Assembly (NCBI GenBank): GCA_044425815.1
Contig: JAWXVA010000041.1
Location: 1-21,444 of the forward strand
DNA length: 21,444 nucleotides
Reading direction: 5' to 3'
Source: CAUPWF01 sp044425815
GTDB taxonomy: Bacteria; Bacillota; Clostridia; Lachnospirales; Lachnospiraceae
How positions within the stretch are numbered: position 1 is the stretch's first letter; each line of letters opens with the position of its first letter. The notes under the pieces were generated by a model. It did no database searches, was not told the origin of the DNA, and saw only the letters and a list, made by a program, of their open reading frames with translations. The position numbers were made by a program, and so were the translations under genes. This document shows, in pieces, positions 1 to 7,854 of the stretch.

Positions 1-316
1 GGCGCAGATTGCTGGAATTATGGGCGCAAAGCGAACACCTGATATCATACCGATGTGTCACACTATTTTATTGACAGGAGTGGATATCGCATTTGAATTA
101 GAGGAAACACAGAGTCGAGTAGTCATCAAAAGCACTGTGAAATGCCAAGGTATGACAGGTGTAGAAATGGAAGCGCTAACAGCAGTAACTGTAGCAGCAC
201 TAACTATTTACGATATGTGTAAGGCTGTACAGAAAGACATCAGAATAGAAGGAGTCAAACTACTAAGTAAAACAGGTGGTAAAAGTGGGGAGTGGCATGC
301 AGATGGAGAAGCATAA
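1..316 (+). CDS. moaC: Cyclic pyranopterin monophosphate synthase MoaC, C-terminal part
   Basis: MoaC converts the 3',8-cyclo-GTP derivative made by MoaA into cyclic pyranopterin monophosphate, the first stable intermediate of molybdopterin synthesis in the cytoplasm. The reading frame is open from base 2 to the stop at 314-316, so the gene starts left of the window; about 104 residues are visible of the usual roughly 160. Seen in the sequence: an AGIMGAKRTPDIIPMCH stretch near the visible start, then GVEMEALTAVTVAALTIYDMCKAVQKD, in which the Asp and Lys of DMCK match the Asp128/Lys131 catalytic pair of E. coli MoaC, and a closing GGKSGEW. The next gene starts inside its 3' end, so it is the first visible member of the metal-pterin operon. 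Identification is secure; only the N-terminus is missing. Confidence 0.95.
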   Translation, partial: AQIAGIMGAKRTPDIIPMCHTILLTGVDIAFELEETQSRVVIKSTVKCQGMTGVEMEALTAVTVAALTIYDMCKAVQKDIRIEGVKLLSKTGGKSGEWHADGEA

Positions 317-821
317 TCAAGTATTTGATGCGGCCATTATTACAATTAGTGATAAAGGGTCAAAAGGTGAGCGAATAGACACAAGTGGTCTGGCAATCGG
401 AGAAATATTAGAAGAGCACCATTGGAATGTTACATATAGAACTATTATACCAGATGAACAAGATCAGATTGAACAAACGTTGATAAAATGTGCAGATGAA
501 CTACATATACCACTAGTACTAACAACGGGTGGAACTGGATTCTCCAAGAGAGATGTAACGCCAGAAGCTACCAAAGCTGTAATTGAGAAGGAAGCATTAG
601 GAATTGCGGAAGCGATGAGACTAGAGAGCTTGAAGATTACACCGATGGGAATGTTGTCGAGAGCGACAGCGGGAATCCGAGGAAATTCATTAATAGTGAA
701 TCTTCCTGGAAGTGAGAAGGCAGTGCGTGAATGCTTAGGAGCGATTGTGAAACCATTACATCATGGAGTGGGAATTATGCTAGGTTCAGCAAGTGAATGT
801 GGTCAAAGTATTGCAAAGTAA
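297..821 (+). CDS. mogA: Molybdopterin adenylyltransferase, MogA/MoaB family
   Basis: MogA-type enzymes adenylylate molybdopterin, preparing it for metal insertion by MoeA. The protein opens with DAAIITISDKGSKGERIDTSG, the family's N-terminal strand and substrate loop, followed by TTGGTGFSKRDVTPEAT (the GGTG loop and following Asp of the molybdopterin-binding fold) and NLPGSEKAVRECL near the C-terminus. Length is about 174 residues, normal for the family. Start choice is uncertain: a GTG at 276, ATG at 297 and ATG at 303 are in frame; GGAG at 289-292 lies 4 nt before 297 and 10 nt before 303, so one of these two ATGs is favoured. In either case the gene overlaps the end of moaC, which suggests translational coupling. 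MoaB and MogA cannot be separated by eye; the position next to two moeA genes supports the adenylyltransferase role. Confidence 0.9.
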   Translation: MQMEKHNQVFDAAIITISDKGSKGERIDTSGLAIGEILEEHHWNVTYRTIIPDEQDQIEQTLIKCADELHIPLVLTTGGTGFSKRDVTPEATKAVIEKEALGIAEAMRLESLKITPMGMLSRATAGIRGNSLIVNLPGSEKAVRECLGAIVKPLHHGVGIMLGSASECGQSIAK

Positions 822-884
822 ATGTATACATAGTTGAATGATAAATTCGAGATATCGAAATAGAAAGTGTTGTAGGAGAAAATT

Positions 885-1316
885 ATGGGAATAGTGAAAG
901 CTGTTTGTATTAGCGAGAAGAAAGGTGTACAAAAACATAATGTACACGAAGCAAATCTTATTGAGAACTTTGGGATTGAAGGAGATGCACACGCAGGAAA
1001 CTGGCATCGTCAAGTTAGCCTATTAAGCTACGACAAAGTAGAGGCATTTAGGCAAAAGGGAGCACCTGTAGTAGATGGATCTTTTGGGGAAAACATCCTA
1101 GTAGAAGGATTTGACTTCAAGACATTTCCAATAGGAACAAAGTTCAGATGCAATGAGGTTGAGTTAGAATTGACGCAGATTGGCAAAGAATGCCACAGTG
1201 GATGTGAGATTTATCAAATTATGGGTGATTGCATTATGCCACGTGAAGGCGTCTTTACAATTGTTTTAAAAGGTGGTAGAATCGGCGAAGGCGATTTATT
1301 TGAAGTGATTGCCTAA
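885..1316 (+). CDS. Stand-alone MOSC domain protein
   Basis: MOSC domains are the C-terminal domain of molybdenum cofactor sulfurases and also occur alone in bacteria, where they are thought to handle activated sulfur or the metal-pterin; the exact role of the short bacterial forms is not settled. The 143-residue protein consists of this domain alone. Visible are GDAHAGNWHRQVSLLS (about residues 33-48), GSFGENILVEG (about 75-85), and GKECHSGCEIYQ with Cys103 and Cys107, where the conserved MOSC cysteine lies, followed by MPREGVF. The ATG at 885 has GTAGGAG a few bases upstream. It sits between mogA and tupA in the operon; similar small MOSC genes or fusions beside MogA are familiar in clostridia. 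A role in delivering sulfur to the W/Mo cofactor is inference. Confidence 0.88.
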   Translation: MGIVKAVCISEKKGVQKHNVHEANLIENFGIEGDAHAGNWHRQVSLLSYDKVEAFRQKGAPVVDGSFGENILVEGFDFKTFPIGTKFRCNEVELELTQIGKECHSGCEIYQIMGDCIMPREGVFTIVLKGGRIGEGDLFEVIA

Positions 1317-1338
1317 GAGAGAGAAAAGGGAGAAAGAT

Positions 1339-2190
1339 ATGAAAAAGAACAAATTATTAAGTTTATTATTAGTAGCAGGATTAACAGTTAGTATGTTAGT
1401 AGGATGTGGTTCTACAGAGGCAGCAGTTGAAGACATGGGAGAATTACTTATGGCTACAACAACTAGTACAGCAGACACAGGACTTCTTGATTACTTAGTA
1501 CCAATCTTCAAAGAAGATACAGGATATGACTTGAAATACACAGCAGTTGGAACAGGCGAAGCTATTTCAATGGGTGAAGATGGATCAGTAGATGTTATTC
1601 TTGTACATGCAAAAGCAAGCGAAGAAGAATTCGTAGCAGCTGGTTATGGAGTAGAAAGATTCCCAGTAATGTACAATGACTTTGTAGTTGTTGGACCTTC
1701 TAATCCAGTAGATACAACAGATGATATTACAGCGTTATACACAGCTATCGCTGAAGGTGAATTAAACTTTGTTAACCGTGGTGATGATTCAGGTACAGAT
1801 AAAATGGACGTAACACTTTGGGAAACAGCAGGAATTGACCCGGCAACTAATCCTAATTATGTAGAATCAGGAGCAGGTATGGGAGATTCTCTTACTATGG
1901 CAAATGAATTATTAGCTTATTGTTTAACAGACAGAGGAACATGGTTAAAAATGTCAACAGATGCAGCATCTTATGATATTGAGATCGTTTGCGAAGCAGA
2001 TACATCTTTATTAAATCAATATGGTGTAATCGCTGTTAGCGCTGATATGTACCCAGAAACAAATATCGATGGTGCAAATGCATTTATTGAATGGATTTGT
2101 TCAGAAGAAATCCAAGCAGTAATTGCTGAATTTGGTGTTGATGCATACGGACAATCACTATTCTTCCCTAATGCAGGAACAGATAACTAA
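1339..2190 (+). CDS. tupA: Tungstate ABC transporter substrate-binding lipoprotein TupA
   Basis: TupA captures tungstate outside the cell and hands it to the TupB/TupC importer. The N-terminus MKKNKLLSLLLVAGLTVSML is a signal peptide ending in the lipobox LVGC, so the mature protein should be a lipid-anchored protein. After it comes ATTTSTADTGLLDYLVPIF, the oxyanion-binding signature of TupA, then YTAVGTGEAISMGEDGSVDV, ILVHAKASEEEF, and VMYNDFVVVGPSNP, all typical of TupA rather than the molybdate binder ModA. Length is 283 residues, normal. The start is taken at ATG 1339, with GGGAG at 1328-1332 upstream and a good signal peptide; an in-frame TTG at 1309 inside the preceding gene would spoil the signal peptide. 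It is the first gene of the tupABC block and is followed by a strong hairpin before tupB. Confidence 0.95.
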   Translation: MKKNKLLSLLLVAGLTVSMLVGCGSTEAAVEDMGELLMATTTSTADTGLLDYLVPIFKEDTGYDLKYTAVGTGEAISMGEDGSVDVILVHAKASEEEFVAAGYGVERFPVMYNDFVVVGPSNPVDTTDDITALYTAIAEGELNFVNRGDDSGTDKMDVTLWETAGIDPATNPNYVESGAGMGDSLTMANELLAYCLTDRGTWLKMSTDAASYDIEIVCEADTSLLNQYGVIAVSADMYPETNIDGANAFIEWICSEEIQAVIAEFGVDAYGQSLFFPNAGTDN

Positions 2191-2208
2191 TATTATATAA
2201 TAACAAGA

Positions 2209-2238
2209 TTTAGGGATGCTTTATTAAGCGTCCCTAAA
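2209..2238 (+). promoter_or_regulatory. Intercistronic hairpin after tupA
   Basis: An 11-bp stem (2209-2219 with 2228-2238; TTTAGGGATGC against GCGTCCCTAAA with one T-G pair) closes an 8-nt loop. It is not followed by a run of T, so it is a weak terminator at best. Hairpins in this place often protect the 3' end of the binding-protein message or thin out transcription, giving more TupA than TupB and TupC. That role is inferred from position. Confidence 0.6.
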
Positions 2239-2268
2239 TGTATTTTAGAATAGAAAGAAGGGATGACG

Positions 2269-2958
2269 ATGGAGCAAATAATGGAATTGTTAAGTTACTT
2301 TTCAGAAGAAGGTACAATGAGTGCAATTAAAGTTACAATGATATTAGGATTTACATCTACGGCAATTTCTTCTTTAATTGGAGTTAGGATGGGCTTGCTA
2401 CTAGAACGTCATGAATTTCTAGGTAAGAAAATTGTGATTCGTGTCAATCGTACCCTTATGGGAGTGCCACCAGTGGTTGTAGGATTAGTGACCTATATGC
2501 TATTGATGCGAAATGGCCCATTAGGATTTTTATCTTTACTATTTACAGTGCCGGGAATGATTATAGCTCAAGTGGTGATCATTACGCCCATCATATGTGG
2601 CATGACTTATACAAGTGCTCTTAAAACAGCTCCAGCAGTGCGTTTCTTTGGAAAATGTATAGGAGCAGATAAAAAACAGACGAAAAAATTAATTCGTAAA
2701 GAAATGAAAAAAGATATCTACTTTGCAATTATTACAGGATTTGGAAGGTCCATAAGTGAAGTGGGGGCAGTTATGATTGTAGGGGGAAACATGAAGTTTT
2801 ACACAAGAACAATGACAACAACAATCTCCTTATTGAAGAGCCAAGGGATTTTTACAGAAGGAGTATTCCTTGGAGTAATATTACTTATTATGGCATTTAT
2901 CTTACAATGGCTAGCAGATTTAGCACAGAAAGAGAAGGTGGAACATGATAATTACTAA
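2269..2958 (+). CDS. tupB: Tungstate ABC transporter permease TupB
   Basis: TupB forms the membrane channel of the tungstate importer. The 229-residue protein has about five hydrophobic segments, including one near residues 20-43, a PPVVVGLVTYMLL segment, an IIAQVVIITPIICG segment, and a C-terminal VFLGVILLIMAFILQWLA segment. Between them lies the cytoplasmic coupling loop of binding-protein-dependent permeases (around RFFGKCIGADKKQTKKLI, followed by ITGFGRSISEVGAVMIVGGN), which docks on the ATPase. Two ATGs, at 2263 and 2269, are in frame; AGAAGGG ends at 2262, directly against the first, so the second, at 6 nt, is the better start. The end overlaps tupC by 14 nt. Alone it could be mistaken for another anion permease; the neighbouring TupA fixes the substrate as tungstate. 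Confidence 0.92.
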   Translation: MEQIMELLSYFSEEGTMSAIKVTMILGFTSTAISSLIGVRMGLLLERHEFLGKKIVIRVNRTLMGVPPVVVGLVTYMLLMRNGPLGFLSLLFTVPGMIIAQVVIITPIICGMTYTSALKTAPAVRFFGKCIGADKKQTKKLIRKEMKKDIYFAIITGFGRSISEVGAVMIVGGNMKFYTRTMTTTISLLKSQGIFTEGVFLGVILLIMAFILQWLADLAQKEKVEHDNY

Positions 2959-3631
2959 TTTAGAAAAAAAGATAGGTGATTTGCAGATGCAAATACCATC
3001 ATTACATATAGAAACAGGGAAAATACATGGACTGTTAGGAGGGAATGGCTGTGGAAAGTCTACATTAGCTAAAATTCTAATAGGAGCCATTGAATTAGAT
3101 AGAGGTGCCATTGATCTTGAAAGTGTGGATTCGAGCAAGATTACACTAATGTCTCAGCGACCATATCTATTACAGAGAAGTGTATACGAAAATCTGATTT
3201 ACCCACTTCAAATAAGAAAGATGCCAATAGATGAGGTGTTGATACAAGAGTGGCTGGAAAAGATTGATTTATGGCATAGAAAGGATCAATATGCAAGAAG
3301 TTTATCGAGTGGAGAACAGCAGAAATTATCTTTCTTACGTGCATTGATATTTCATCCAGAAGTTGTTATTATTGATGAAACATTATCAAATCTTGATCCC
3401 GAGAGTTTACAAATGTTTGAAAATTGGATAAAAGAATGGCAACAGCAAGAAAAAATCACATGGATTATCATCAGTCATCAATTAATACAGATTAATAATT
3501 TATGTGATCGAGTACATTTTATGCAAAAAGGAAATGTGATTGAATCAGGAAGTAAAGATGAGGTGATATTCAATTCTAAGAATGAAATTGTGAAAAATTT
3601 CGTGGAATGTCAGATGATACGGAAAATCTAA
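2945..3631 (+). CDS. tupC: Tungstate ABC transporter ATP-binding protein TupC
   Basis: TupC hydrolyses ATP to drive tungstate import through TupB. All ATPase motifs are in order in 228 residues: Walker A GGNGCGKST (32-40), Q-loop Gln71 (LMSQRP), signature LSSGEQQK (120-127, where Ser replaces the first Gly of LSGGQ), Walker B VVIIDE (140-145), D-loop SNLD (148-151) and switch His178 (IISHQ). AAGGTGG just upstream of ATG 2945 is its ribosome binding site, and the start lies inside the end of tupB, so the two are probably translationally coupled. There is no extra C-terminal TOBE domain of the ModC type, consistent with the shorter TupC family. The identification as TupC rests on operon context as well as sequence. 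Confidence 0.92.
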   Translation: MIITNLEKKIGDLQMQIPSLHIETGKIHGLLGGNGCGKSTLAKILIGAIELDRGAIDLESVDSSKITLMSQRPYLLQRSVYENLIYPLQIRKMPIDEVLIQEWLEKIDLWHRKDQYARSLSSGEQQKLSFLRALIFHPEVVIIDETLSNLDPESLQMFENWIKEWQQQEKITWIIISHQLIQINNLCDRVHFMQKGNVIESGSKDEVIFNSKNEIVKNFVECQMIRKI

Positions 3632-3663
3632 AATTAGTGAATATAGAAGTATGAGGTGATTAG

Positions 3664-4890
3664 ATGCAGCTACTAAAAGTGGATGATTTGGAGATGGCTA
3701 GAAGTAAATTAAAAGAACGATTCGGGCAACAACTGATTAAGTGTGAAGCGGTGCCAGTGGAAGAAAGTTTGGGGCATATTGTGGCAGAAGACGTTTATTG
3801 CGAGATAATGATTCCTCAATTTCGAAGATCTACCGTAGATGGATATGCAGTAGTTGCAAGTAATACACAGGGTGCTAGTGAAAGTATACCAGTATTTCTT
3901 AAGATGATGGAAGATGTTGAAATTGGAGAAGAACCGACTGTGACAATAAAAGATGGACAGTGCTCTTATGTTCCGACTGGAGGAATGTTACCAGAAGGTG
4001 CAAATGCTATGGTTATGGTAGAATATAGCGATGAATTTACTGTGGGTGAAATGGCTCTCTACAAAGGTGTTGCTGTCGGAGCAAATGTAGTGCAAATTGG
4101 TGAGGATTTAGAAATTGGCGAAGTTGTAGTTAAAAAAGGTGCGAAGGTTCGCGGTCAAGAAATTGGAGCATTATGTGCGGCTGGAGTAAAAAGTGTACAA
4201 GTATTTAAACCATTAACGATAGCAATTATTTCGACAGGTAATGAATTAGTATCAATGGAACAACCACTTGTGGATGCTAAAGTAAAAGATGTGAATACCT
4301 ATGCAATTGCAGGATTAGCAGAAGAACTTGGAATGAAAGTGGTTCATAAGACATTAGTGCAAGATGAGGAGAATCAGATTCGAAGTGCTTTAGAAGAAGC
4401 AATGGAGTTAGTAGACTTAGTGGTGATATCAGGTGGTAGTTCTAAAGGGAAAAAGGACATGACAGAACAGTTGATAGATGAAGTATCCAGCCAAGGTGTA
4501 TTTACACATGGACTAGCATTAAAACCTGGGAAACCAACCATTATGGGATGGGATGAAGCGTCAAAAAGTTTGTTCCTTGGACTCCCAGGACATCCTGTTG
4601 CAGCGATGATGGTATTTCGCTTACTGATGGAGTGGTTACAAGATGATATCTACGGATGCAAGAGAAGTTATCCGACCCAGGCGATAATGGAGACAAATCT
4701 AGCAGGCGCGCCAGGGAGGCAAACATGTATCTTGGTGGAATTAGTGTATGATAGTAGTTATATTGCACGACCTATTTTGGGGAAATCAGGGTTGATTAGC
4801 ATATTGAGTCGTGCCTATGGTTATGTAATGATAGAGAAGAATACAGAGGGGGTAAAAGCAGGGGAAATTGTAAATGTTTGGCCTGTTTAA
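3664..4890 (+). CDS. moeA: Molybdopterin molybdenum/tungsten transferase MoeA, first copy
   Basis: MoeA inserts molybdate or tungstate into adenylylated molybdopterin. The 408-residue protein has the full four-domain MoeA layout and normal length. Visible motifs, with E. coli MoeA equivalents where they line up: STVDGYAV (56-63, Asp59), VPTGGMLPEGAN (103-114), QIGEDLEIG (144-152), ISTGNEL (189-195), SGGSSKGKKDM (256-266), LKPGKP (286-291) and LGLPGHPVA (305-313). The ATG at 3664 follows GAGGTG, 33 nt after tupC. A second, different moeA starts 9 nt downstream. Paired MoeA proteins occur in organisms that use tungsten and are thought to share out the two metals; which one handles which cannot be read from this sequence. 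Confidence 0.93.
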   Translation: MQLLKVDDLEMARSKLKERFGQQLIKCEAVPVEESLGHIVAEDVYCEIMIPQFRRSTVDGYAVVASNTQGASESIPVFLKMMEDVEIGEEPTVTIKDGQCSYVPTGGMLPEGANAMVMVEYSDEFTVGEMALYKGVAVGANVVQIGEDLEIGEVVVKKGAKVRGQEIGALCAAGVKSVQVFKPLTIAIISTGNELVSMEQPLVDAKVKDVNTYAIAGLAEELGMKVVHKTLVQDEENQIRSALEEAMELVDLVVISGGSSKGKKDMTEQLIDEVSSQGVFTHGLALKPGKPTIMGWDEASKSLFLGLPGHPVAAMMVFRLLMEWLQDDIYGCKRSYPTQAIMETNLAGAPGRQTCILVELVYDSSYIARPILGKSGLISILSRAYGYVMIEKNTEGVKAGEIVNVWPV

Positions 4891-4899
4891 TGAATTGAT

Positions 4900-6816
4900 A
4901 TGGGGAAAAGGAATTTGTATTTACAGACGGTATCAGTAGAAGATGCGAAGAAGAAATATCTAGAACATTTATCGCAGGTTGTAACGTGTTCTTATGAAAC
5001 GATTGCTGTTGTTGACGTATTGAATCGTGTGACAAAAGAAGCATGTTATGCAAAATATTGTTCGCCTTTGTTTAATGCTTCAGCGATGGATGGAATAGCA
5101 GTTGTTGCTGCCCATACAATTGGAGCTTCAGAAAAGAACCCGATTACATTGGAAAAAGATACAGATTATAAAGTAGTAGATACGGGAGATCCAATTCATC
5201 CACCTTATGATGCGGTTATTATGGCCGAAGATATTATGGAGATGCCGGATGGTGCATATGCGATTACAGCAGCGGCACCTACATGGCAACACATCCGCCC
5301 AATAGGAGAAGATATTGTAGCTGGTGAGATGATACTTCCGGGGAATCACAAAATTCGTCCGATGGATGTTAGTGCTTTGTTGTCAGCAGGGATTCTAGAA
5401 ATAGAGGTTGTTAAGAAACCAGTGGTGGCTATATTCCCGACAGGTACAGAGATAGTAGAACCTTCAGCGATATTAAAAGAAGGGGACATCATTGAATCTA
5501 ATTCTAGAATGTTTGAAAATTTAGTGACGCTACAAGGTGGAGTAGGAAAGCGATATGCAGTGATTCCAGATGATTATGAATTAATTAGAGATACGATAGC
5601 CCAAGCGGCGAAAGAGCATGATATGGTGATTATTAATGCGGGTTCAAGTGCTGGGACGGAAGACTTTACTGTACATGTCCTCCGTGAGTTAGGAGAAGTT
5701 CTAGTGCACGGCGTAGCAATCAAACCAGGTAAACCTGTGATTCTAGCAGTAGTAAATGGGAAGCCTGTAATTGGCTTGCCAGGGTATCCAGTGTCGGCGT
5801 ATGTCGGATTTGAAAATTTTGTAACCCCTCTTCTTAATATGTACACAAAGCAAGATATCCATACGTTTGAGAAAGCAAATGCAATTATTTCAAAACGCTT
5901 AGTATCTAGTTTGAAATACAAAGAATATATTCGCGTCAAGGTAGGTTTAGTAGGTGATAATTTAGTGGCGGCTCCATTAGCTAGGGGAGCGGGTGCTGCG
6001 ATGTCATTAGTAAAAGCGGATGGCTGCTGTGTAATACCACAGAATAGTGAAGGTGTGGAAGCTGGTGAATCTGTGGAAGTGGAATTATACAAAGATATAG
6101 TAGAAATCAAGAAAACACTTGTAATTATTGGAAGTCATGATTTGATTCTAGATGTGGCGGCAGATATGATGCCTACACGGCATGTGGGGAGATTTATTTC
6201 TAGTACACATGTCGGAAGCATGGGTGGAATCATGGCGCTTAAGCGTGGCGAAGCGCATGTTGCCCCAATTCATTTGCTAGATGAAGAAGATGGAAGTTAC
6301 AATATCTCTTACTTGAAGCGTTTGTTCCAAGAACCAATTGTATTGGTAAAAGGCGTTGGTCGTGTACAAGGATTCATCGTGAAAAAAGGGAATCCTCTTA
6401 ATGTTCAGAATTTTGAAGATTTGGCAAAGTATCGTTTTGTAAATAGGCAACGTGGTGCGGGGACACGATTACTACTTGATTATAAATTAAAAGAGCAAAG
6501 GATAGATAGCGAAACGATTAATGGTTATCAAAAAGAGCTTACAACTCATATGTCGGTAGCGGCAGCAGTTGGTAGCGACGGAGCAGATGTTGGACTTGGG
6601 GTTCAATCTGCTGCTAATGCTTTGGGGCTCGATTTTATACCAGTAGGAGAAGAAGAGTATGATTTCGCAATCCCTAAGAAATATTTTGAGTCTCCAGAAG
6701 TGCAAGCGTTCTTAGATGTTATTACAAGCGATGAGTTTAAAGAAAAAGTGGAAAGCTTAGGTGGATATACAACTTCCAGAGTCGGAGAAATGCAAGTCGT
6801 TGGAGGAGAGTTATAA
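4900..6816 (+). CDS. MoeA fused to a periplasmic-binding-protein-like domain, second copy
   Basis: This 638-residue protein has two parts. Residues 1 to about 400 are a complete MoeA: SAMDGIAVV (61-69), RPIGEDIVAGE (133-143), FPTGTEIV (179-186), NAGSSAGTEDF (246-256), IKPGKPV (274-280) and IGLPGYPVSAY (291-301). Residues from about 404 to 625 form a PBP-like domain without a signal peptide: TLVIIGSHDLILDV, THVGSMGGIMALKRGEAHVAP, RFVNRQRGAGTR (513-523) and, near the end, DVGLGVQSAANALGLDFIPV. This domain resembles molybdate/tungstate binding proteins and the effector part of ModE-like regulators, so it may bind the metal oxyanion and feed or gate the MoeA part; that is inference. The start, ATG 4900, lies 9 nt after the stop of the first moeA with no strong ribosome binding site, so translation is probably coupled. 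The stop overlaps the start of moaA by one base. Confidence 0.9.
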   Translation: MGKRNLYLQTVSVEDAKKKYLEHLSQVVTCSYETIAVVDVLNRVTKEACYAKYCSPLFNASAMDGIAVVAAHTIGASEKNPITLEKDTDYKVVDTGDPIHPPYDAVIMAEDIMEMPDGAYAITAAAPTWQHIRPIGEDIVAGEMILPGNHKIRPMDVSALLSAGILEIEVVKKPVVAIFPTGTEIVEPSAILKEGDIIESNSRMFENLVTLQGGVGKRYAVIPDDYELIRDTIAQAAKEHDMVIINAGSSAGTEDFTVHVLRELGEVLVHGVAIKPGKPVILAVVNGKPVIGLPGYPVSAYVGFENFVTPLLNMYTKQDIHTFEKANAIISKRLVSSLKYKEYIRVKVGLVGDNLVAAPLARGAGAAMSLVKADGCCVIPQNSEGVEAGESVEVELYKDIVEIKKTLVIIGSHDLILDVAADMMPTRHVGRFISSTHVGSMGGIMALKRGEAHVAPIHLLDEEDGSYNISYLKRLFQEPIVLVKGVGRVQGFIVKKGNPLNVQNFEDLAKYRFVNRQRGAGTRLLLDYKLKEQRIDSETINGYQKELTTHMSVAAAVGSDGADVGLGVQSAANALGLDFIPVGEEEYDFAIPKKYFESPEVQAFLDVITSDEFKEKVESLGGYTTSRVGEMQVVGGEL

Positions 6817-7802
6817 TGTTGGATCAATATGGGAGAGTAATAGATTATGTTCGAATCTCTATTACAGATCGCTGTAATCTTAGGTGTATTTATTGCATGC
6901 CAGAAGAAGGGGTTCCATCTGTTCCGCATGATAAGATTCTTCGTTATGACGAGATTGTGCGAGTATGTGAAATTTTTGCGAAATTAGGGATATCGAAAAT
7001 TAAGATTACGGGTGGAGAACCGTTGGTTCGTAAAGGTGCACCTGCATTAATTGGTGATATTCGTAAGATAAAAGGAATAGAAGAAGTGACACTTACCACT
7101 AATGGGATTCTATTAGAAACATTGTCGGAAGAATTGGTTTCGTCTGGGATTACAGGTATAAATATCAGTTTAGATACATTGGATGCTATGCATTTTTCTG
7201 AAATTACACGTGGGGGAGATGTGAATAAAATTCTAAAAGGTATAGATAGCTTACTATCAATATCGAGTATACCGATCAAGATAAATTGTGTGCCGAATTA
7301 TATATCTGATAGTGAAGTTCTTGGGATTGCACAATTAGCGAAAGACAAGAAGATTCATGTGAGGTTCATTGAATTAATGCCAATTGGTACTGGTAAGGAA
7401 TTGATAGAAGATGATACGTTTGACCAAGAGACGCGTATTCGTAAGATATTAACAGAAGCATATGGCAATCTGCGAGAGTATTCAGGAAACCTTGGTAATG
7501 GACCGAGCACATATGTTGAAATACCAAGTTTTGAAGGAAAGATAGGATTTATCAGTGCCATGAGTCATAAGTTCTGTGATAAATGTAATCGCGTGCGATT
7601 GACAGCGGAAGGATATTTGAAAACCTGTCTACAATATGATGTAGGTGAAGATTTATTTGCATTATTACGTAATCGTGCTACAGATGAAGAAATAGAAGCA
7701 CGAATTTTATTGGCGATAGAGAGAAAGCCAAAAGGTCATGAATTCCTAGAACACAATACGGCGTGTAGCGAACAGAAATCAATGTCTCAGATAGGTGGTT
7801 AA
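6816..7802 (+). CDS. moaA: GTP 3',8-cyclase MoaA (radical SAM)
   Basis: MoaA uses S-adenosylmethionine and GTP to make 3',8-cyclo-GTP, the first step of molybdopterin synthesis. The 328-residue protein carries the N-terminal radical SAM cluster Cys20-x3-Cys24-x2-Cys27 (DRCNLRCIYCMPEEG), GGEP at 66-69, and the second, C-terminal cluster Cys254-x2-Cys257-x13-Cys271 (KFCDKCNRVRLTAEGYLKTC), which binds GTP. It ends in SQIGG; a C-terminal Gly-Gly is needed for MoaA activity in studied members. ATG 6816 overlaps the preceding stop (TAATG) and is served by GGAGGAG 7 nt upstream. It is the last gene of the operon and is followed by a strong terminator. Confidence 0.96.
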   Translation: MLDQYGRVIDYVRISITDRCNLRCIYCMPEEGVPSVPHDKILRYDEIVRVCEIFAKLGISKIKITGGEPLVRKGAPALIGDIRKIKGIEEVTLTTNGILLETLSEELVSSGITGINISLDTLDAMHFSEITRGGDVNKILKGIDSLLSISSIPIKINCVPNYISDSEVLGIAQLAKDKKIHVRFIELMPIGTGKELIEDDTFDQETRIRKILTEAYGNLREYSGNLGNGPSTYVEIPSFEGKIGFISAMSHKFCDKCNRVRLTAEGYLKTCLQYDVGEDLFALLRNRATDEEIEARILLAIERKPKGHEFLEHNTACSEQKSMSQIGG

Positions 7803-7819
7803 AACCCATCATCATAGAA

Positions 7820-7848
7820 AAAGAGCAAACCCATACGGTTTGCTCTTT
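7820..7848. terminator. Bidirectional terminator between moaA and the oxidoreductase gene
   Basis: A perfect 12-bp stem (7820-7831 with 7837-7848, AAAGAGCAAACC against GGTTTGCTCTTT) closes a 5-nt loop. On the minus strand it is followed by a run of T, making a strong terminator for the oxidoreductase gene; on the plus strand the T-run is shorter (TTTAATACTTT) but should still serve moaA. Confidence 0.88.
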
Positions 7849-7854
7849 AATACT

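Noticed and set aside
822..831. ATGTATACAT palindrome between mogA and the MOSC gene, with the same GTATAC core as the GntR sites
   Set aside because: The outer bases do not fit TNGTNNACNA, no promoter is seen beside it, and GTATAC is expected several times in 21 kb of AT-rich DNA.
3305..3330. LSSGE in TupC as a defective ABC signature
   Set aside because: Ser in place of the first Gly occurs in functional importers and all other ATPase motifs are intact.
5574..6110. A 178-codon open frame on the minus strand inside the second moeA gene
   Set aside because: It lies wholly opposite a well-supported gene, has no recognisable domain, and reads as low-complexity antisense.
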